DNA from: Odiellus spinosus
Lineage: Eukaryota > Arthropoda > Arachnida > Opiliones > Phalangiidae
Length of the DNA: 64,000 nucleotides
NCBI GenBank assembly: GCA_963920705.1
Contig: OY987225.1
Coordinates: 30,999,538 to 31,063,537 of the forward strand
Direction: 5' to 3'
The translations under genes and the position numbers were made by a program. A model generated the notes under the pieces. It was not told the DNA's origin. It made no database searches and saw only the letters and a program-made list of their open reading frames with translations. This document shows positions 61,127-64,000 of this stretch, piece by piece (position 1 is the first letter of the stretch; the number at the start of each line of letters is the position of its first letter).

Positions 61127-61400
61127 TGTCACGCCTCATTTAATCACAATTACTTTAACATACAGTGATTACATTAATTTAATATAAACCTAAACCCGCA
61201 GGCACATAAAAATATTCCGACATCGCGATTTTCGATGGCGCTGCCTTGCCCTAACGACTGCGAGCGCCGCTCAGTACAAAATGAGCCCTGTCGCGCCATC
61301 TATCAATGTCTTGAAACACTAAACTTTCCCGCGCATTTTAAAGACCTAGGCTTAAAGAGATTTTTTTATTAGTTTATGAAATGCATTGGAGAGTTTAATT
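61127..61400 (-). promoter_or_regulatory. Likely UTX 5' UTR and promoter
   Basis: Directly upstream of the start codon. 61220-61335 is clearly richer in G+C and CpG than its surroundings (GCGCTGCC, GCGAGCGCCGC, CCCGCGCATTTTA). GCGCCATCTA at 61293-61302 (TAGATGGCGC on the gene strand) fits a YY1-type or CTCF-like core. No clear TATA box. The transcription start cannot be fixed from sequence. Confidence 0.6.
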
Positions 61401-62353
61401 TCTTTGAAGAGTTGATATTAAAATAATCTTAACGGTTTATTATTTACCGTATATTTAGAATGCACACTTTAACATCAGGTCGGCTCCCCTAATAGAGGGA
61501 GCGCAGTATAATAACAAAGTAAAATTCTAGAATATCTCTATGATTGTTCAAAACCTAAAACCAACCTACAGAAACTTCTTGTACAGCATCAAAGACATTT
61601 AACAACTTAGTGTCATGTAATAATTTCCCCGATTTTTTTGCAGTATTAAAATTTCCTGATATATTCAGGTATTCCAGGTTTGTACGAACCCAACCTATAT
61701 TCAATATATAATGTAAAATCCTGATCTCAGATCAAAAAGGTAAGATAAGTATTACCCTACAAGCTAAACGAAATTATTGACATAGTTTTTAATCCATCCA
61801 TTGTTAAAATTATCATATGTTAATTAAGATTAGTTTCAATGTAAAAATATCTCTTAACCCTACTTAAGTATAATGTAAGTACATATACCGTATATTATTT
61901 ACATAAAAAATCCATTGAAAAGGATGTCTAGAACCTCGAAAACCTCTTAAGAAGTTTACGTGAAAAGATCTCCTAAAGCTTAAAACAATATAGAGATAAA
62001 AGCTTTAAGCCTTGGTCTTTTTTTTTACGTTGGGGGAAAAAACCTTGGTAAAAATGGGACCCTCTCATAATTCTTCGAAACTCTTTAGATTGAAGGCAAA
62101 AGGGATCCCATTTTGATTGAAGTGAGTAAGATATGGGTTGGATTTAGCACCACTCTTTCAAAGAAGCCATTATCAGCGAAATAAGGAGCCAAAAATACAC
62201 ACGATCCTAAAATACACAAAACCCAAAGTAAAGAAATCCATTTGGTCACGTTTTTAGGTCAAAGACTATTTGATCTATCCCCTTTTGAACCAGAAAAATT
62301 GAAACAGGGGCATCGTAAACTAAACAAAATATCGTGTTATCATATTTCGGGAT

Positions 62354-62387
<34 letters not shown>

Positions 62388-63857
62388 TCAAGAATGACCC
62401 AAACTTAAATTTAACGAAATCATTTTGAAAGAAACCTTTACAGTTCCATAATTAAACTAATCTTTAATTTTACAGCTAGTTAATTAAAGTAATTATTTAA
62501 AAAATGAGCTAAATATTGTTTCTTGTTTTACATGATATTCAAATGGGATGTTATAAGCATGTCGCGTGACCATGGTACCTGATTATCTAGTCAATATTTC
62601 CTAAAGAAATAGATTTATCTGTCTAGAAAAATCACGCGAGATAATTTAATTATAGAAATTGAGCGTGGGAGCATTCGAGGCAGGGAGTGGGAATATAATC
62701 CAGAAATAATCCATTTCAGGTGGGTGTTATCAGAGATAGGCGAAAGATTAGCTTCCCTTCAACGTCCTCGACTAGTTTGGTTCGGTTGACCACAGAAATC
62801 CTACAGAACACGAGACTTTCAGGCACGTGAGAGATCTTGTAATGATTCACGTACCTTGATTGACCCTTTTTCTCAACGTGAGCCAAATATTTTTGCTTAA
62901 AGAGCAAAATATATGAATAATGAAACTCAAGTTTCGTTTATGTTCAGAATCTCCGATATCAAAACAAAAAATATTAGAGAAGTTTCAAATAATAATTGGA
63001 TACGGTTCTTTTCTTGATTTAAATTAATTTGGTTAAGTTTAAAATATAAAATCGAACCAATCGAATGAACCGGAGCAGCTCCCATATAGTCCTAACGTAA
63101 CCTAACCTATGAGAGTTTGACCATGAGATTTTAAAATTATAAATGTTTTTCTCACTTTTCCACTAATTGTAGATTTTTTGGGGTATTTTTCTGAACTCCA
63201 AAGATTTTAATTAGTCTATAACCATCGTTATTTAGTGGGGGGAGGGGCGTTTCGGTCATTGTCCCCAATCTTTATCATTTAGAGTTGATTTCAATTAATC
63301 TTAACCACGAGTTAATTAATCCTGACCATGGATTAATTAATCCTAACCATGGATTAATTAATCCAAGACTAACTGTATATTTTGACAAAGGGAAAACAGT
63401 TCGTTTTTCTACCAATTAACAGCGCTCTTTGGTTTTTGCCTCGCCCCATTTAGAATAAATTTCATTCTTTGTCAAACCAGAATTAGGCTTAATACTTTGC
63501 TTCTTTGAGACTTAAAAACTAGTTCATTATCACTTTAAACGGGAAAAAAATAATAGTTTTCGTTAGATCCCTGTTAAATGTCTTTCAATAATTTATTACC
63601 CATAATCGGAAGTTTCTTACTATAAAACTTTTGAGGATAAATACATCAAATCAGAAGGAAAATTTCCAATTTTTCTCATAAAAAAAATCAGGTCGTGTAA
63701 TCTTTTGTTTGGTAAACTATTTGTTAATTTTAAAATGGAATTGATCCGGTAGTTTTAAAGGGATAATGAAATCTTCGTTTATACTAGACTACAGAGTAAA
63801 TTAGATTTAACCCCATGGTATCGATAGGCTCTTGGCGCCCCTTTCGAACCGATTTGT
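61401..63857. other. DNA upstream of UTX; no recognised gene
   Basis: A degenerate CCTGATATATTCAGG-type repeat lies at 61625-61690 and a run of 31 A at 62355-62385. The frame at 62716-62907 (-) is unsupported. No tRNA or conserved exon recognised. Confidence 0.45.
63293..63365 (+). repeat. 21-bp palindromic tandem repeat, about 3 copies
   Basis: ATTAATCCTAACCATGGATTA-like units in tandem; each is nearly self-complementary (TAATCC...GGATTA). Confidence 0.85.
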
Positions 63858-63993
63858 ACACCTGAGTTCACTTGATTCAGCTTTGACAGTGCATTGAGTA
63901 ATTCTAACTCTCGTGAACTCTGAGTCTAGCTTTGGTAGGGCTAAGAGTTCATACATTTTGTTTACCCGAGTTCTCAAGTGTCTAGACCCCTCG
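63858..63993 (+). mobile_element. Family F element, copy 3 (left end lost)
   Basis: GTACACCTGAGTTCAC, ATTCAGCTTTGACAGTGCAT and a right end GTGTCTAGACCCCTCG. CCGATTT occurs on both sides (63851-63857, 63994-64000), but the CGAGGGG left end is missing. Confidence 0.65.
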
Positions 63994-64000
63994 CCGATTT

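Overview
The window is animal nuclear DNA, AT-rich (visibly well under half G+C) and dense in repeats. It contains the 5' part of one recognisable gene on the minus strand, the N-terminal coding region of UTX/KDM6A, the JmjC histone H3K27 demethylase of the KMT2C/D (MLL3/4) COMPASS complex. I reconstructed eight exons by hand. Five lie close together at 60186-61126 (start codon at 61126-61124) and three lie at the other end of the window, at 794-914, 308-362 and 33-67. All joins keep frame and all use GT-AG borders. The 795 coding bases give 265 residues that run collinear with the first TPR repeats of UTX. The rest of the gene, including the JmjC domain, lies beyond base 1. The lineage cannot be fixed from this sequence; spliced UTX with short introns (65-431 bp) and AT-rich DNA suggests an invertebrate, but that is inference.

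Everything between 915 and 60185 is therefore one intron of 59,271 bp (intron 5), about 93% of the window. I found no convincing nested protein gene in it; the long reading frames there are shadows of repeats. It holds several families of short inverted-repeat mobile elements. Three unrelated families (called A, B and C here) begin with CA, are 270-340 bp long and leave 7-bp target-site duplications. Other families show a 5-bp duplication (D), an 8-bp duplication (F) or TTAA-type ends (K). Several elements are nested in older repeats whose uninterrupted copies elsewhere in the window show the empty site, giving a relative order of insertion.

The intron also carries tandem arrays: exact 31-bp arrays at 1.39-1.62, 22.26-22.36 and 37.85-39.11 kb, a 31/32-bp array at 47.11-48.21 kb with about 25 octamer (ATTTGCAT) motifs, a 28-bp array at 9.4 kb, about 160-bp arrays at 14 and 30 kb, and an about 130-bp array at 41.2 kb.

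Layout: 33-914, exons 8-6; 915-57.4 kb, repeat-filled intron; 57.4-57.97 kb, a CpG-rich island in the intron that looks like a second promoter; 60186-61126, exons 5-1; 61127-61400, the likely UTX promoter; 61.4-64 kb, upstream DNA with no recognised gene.
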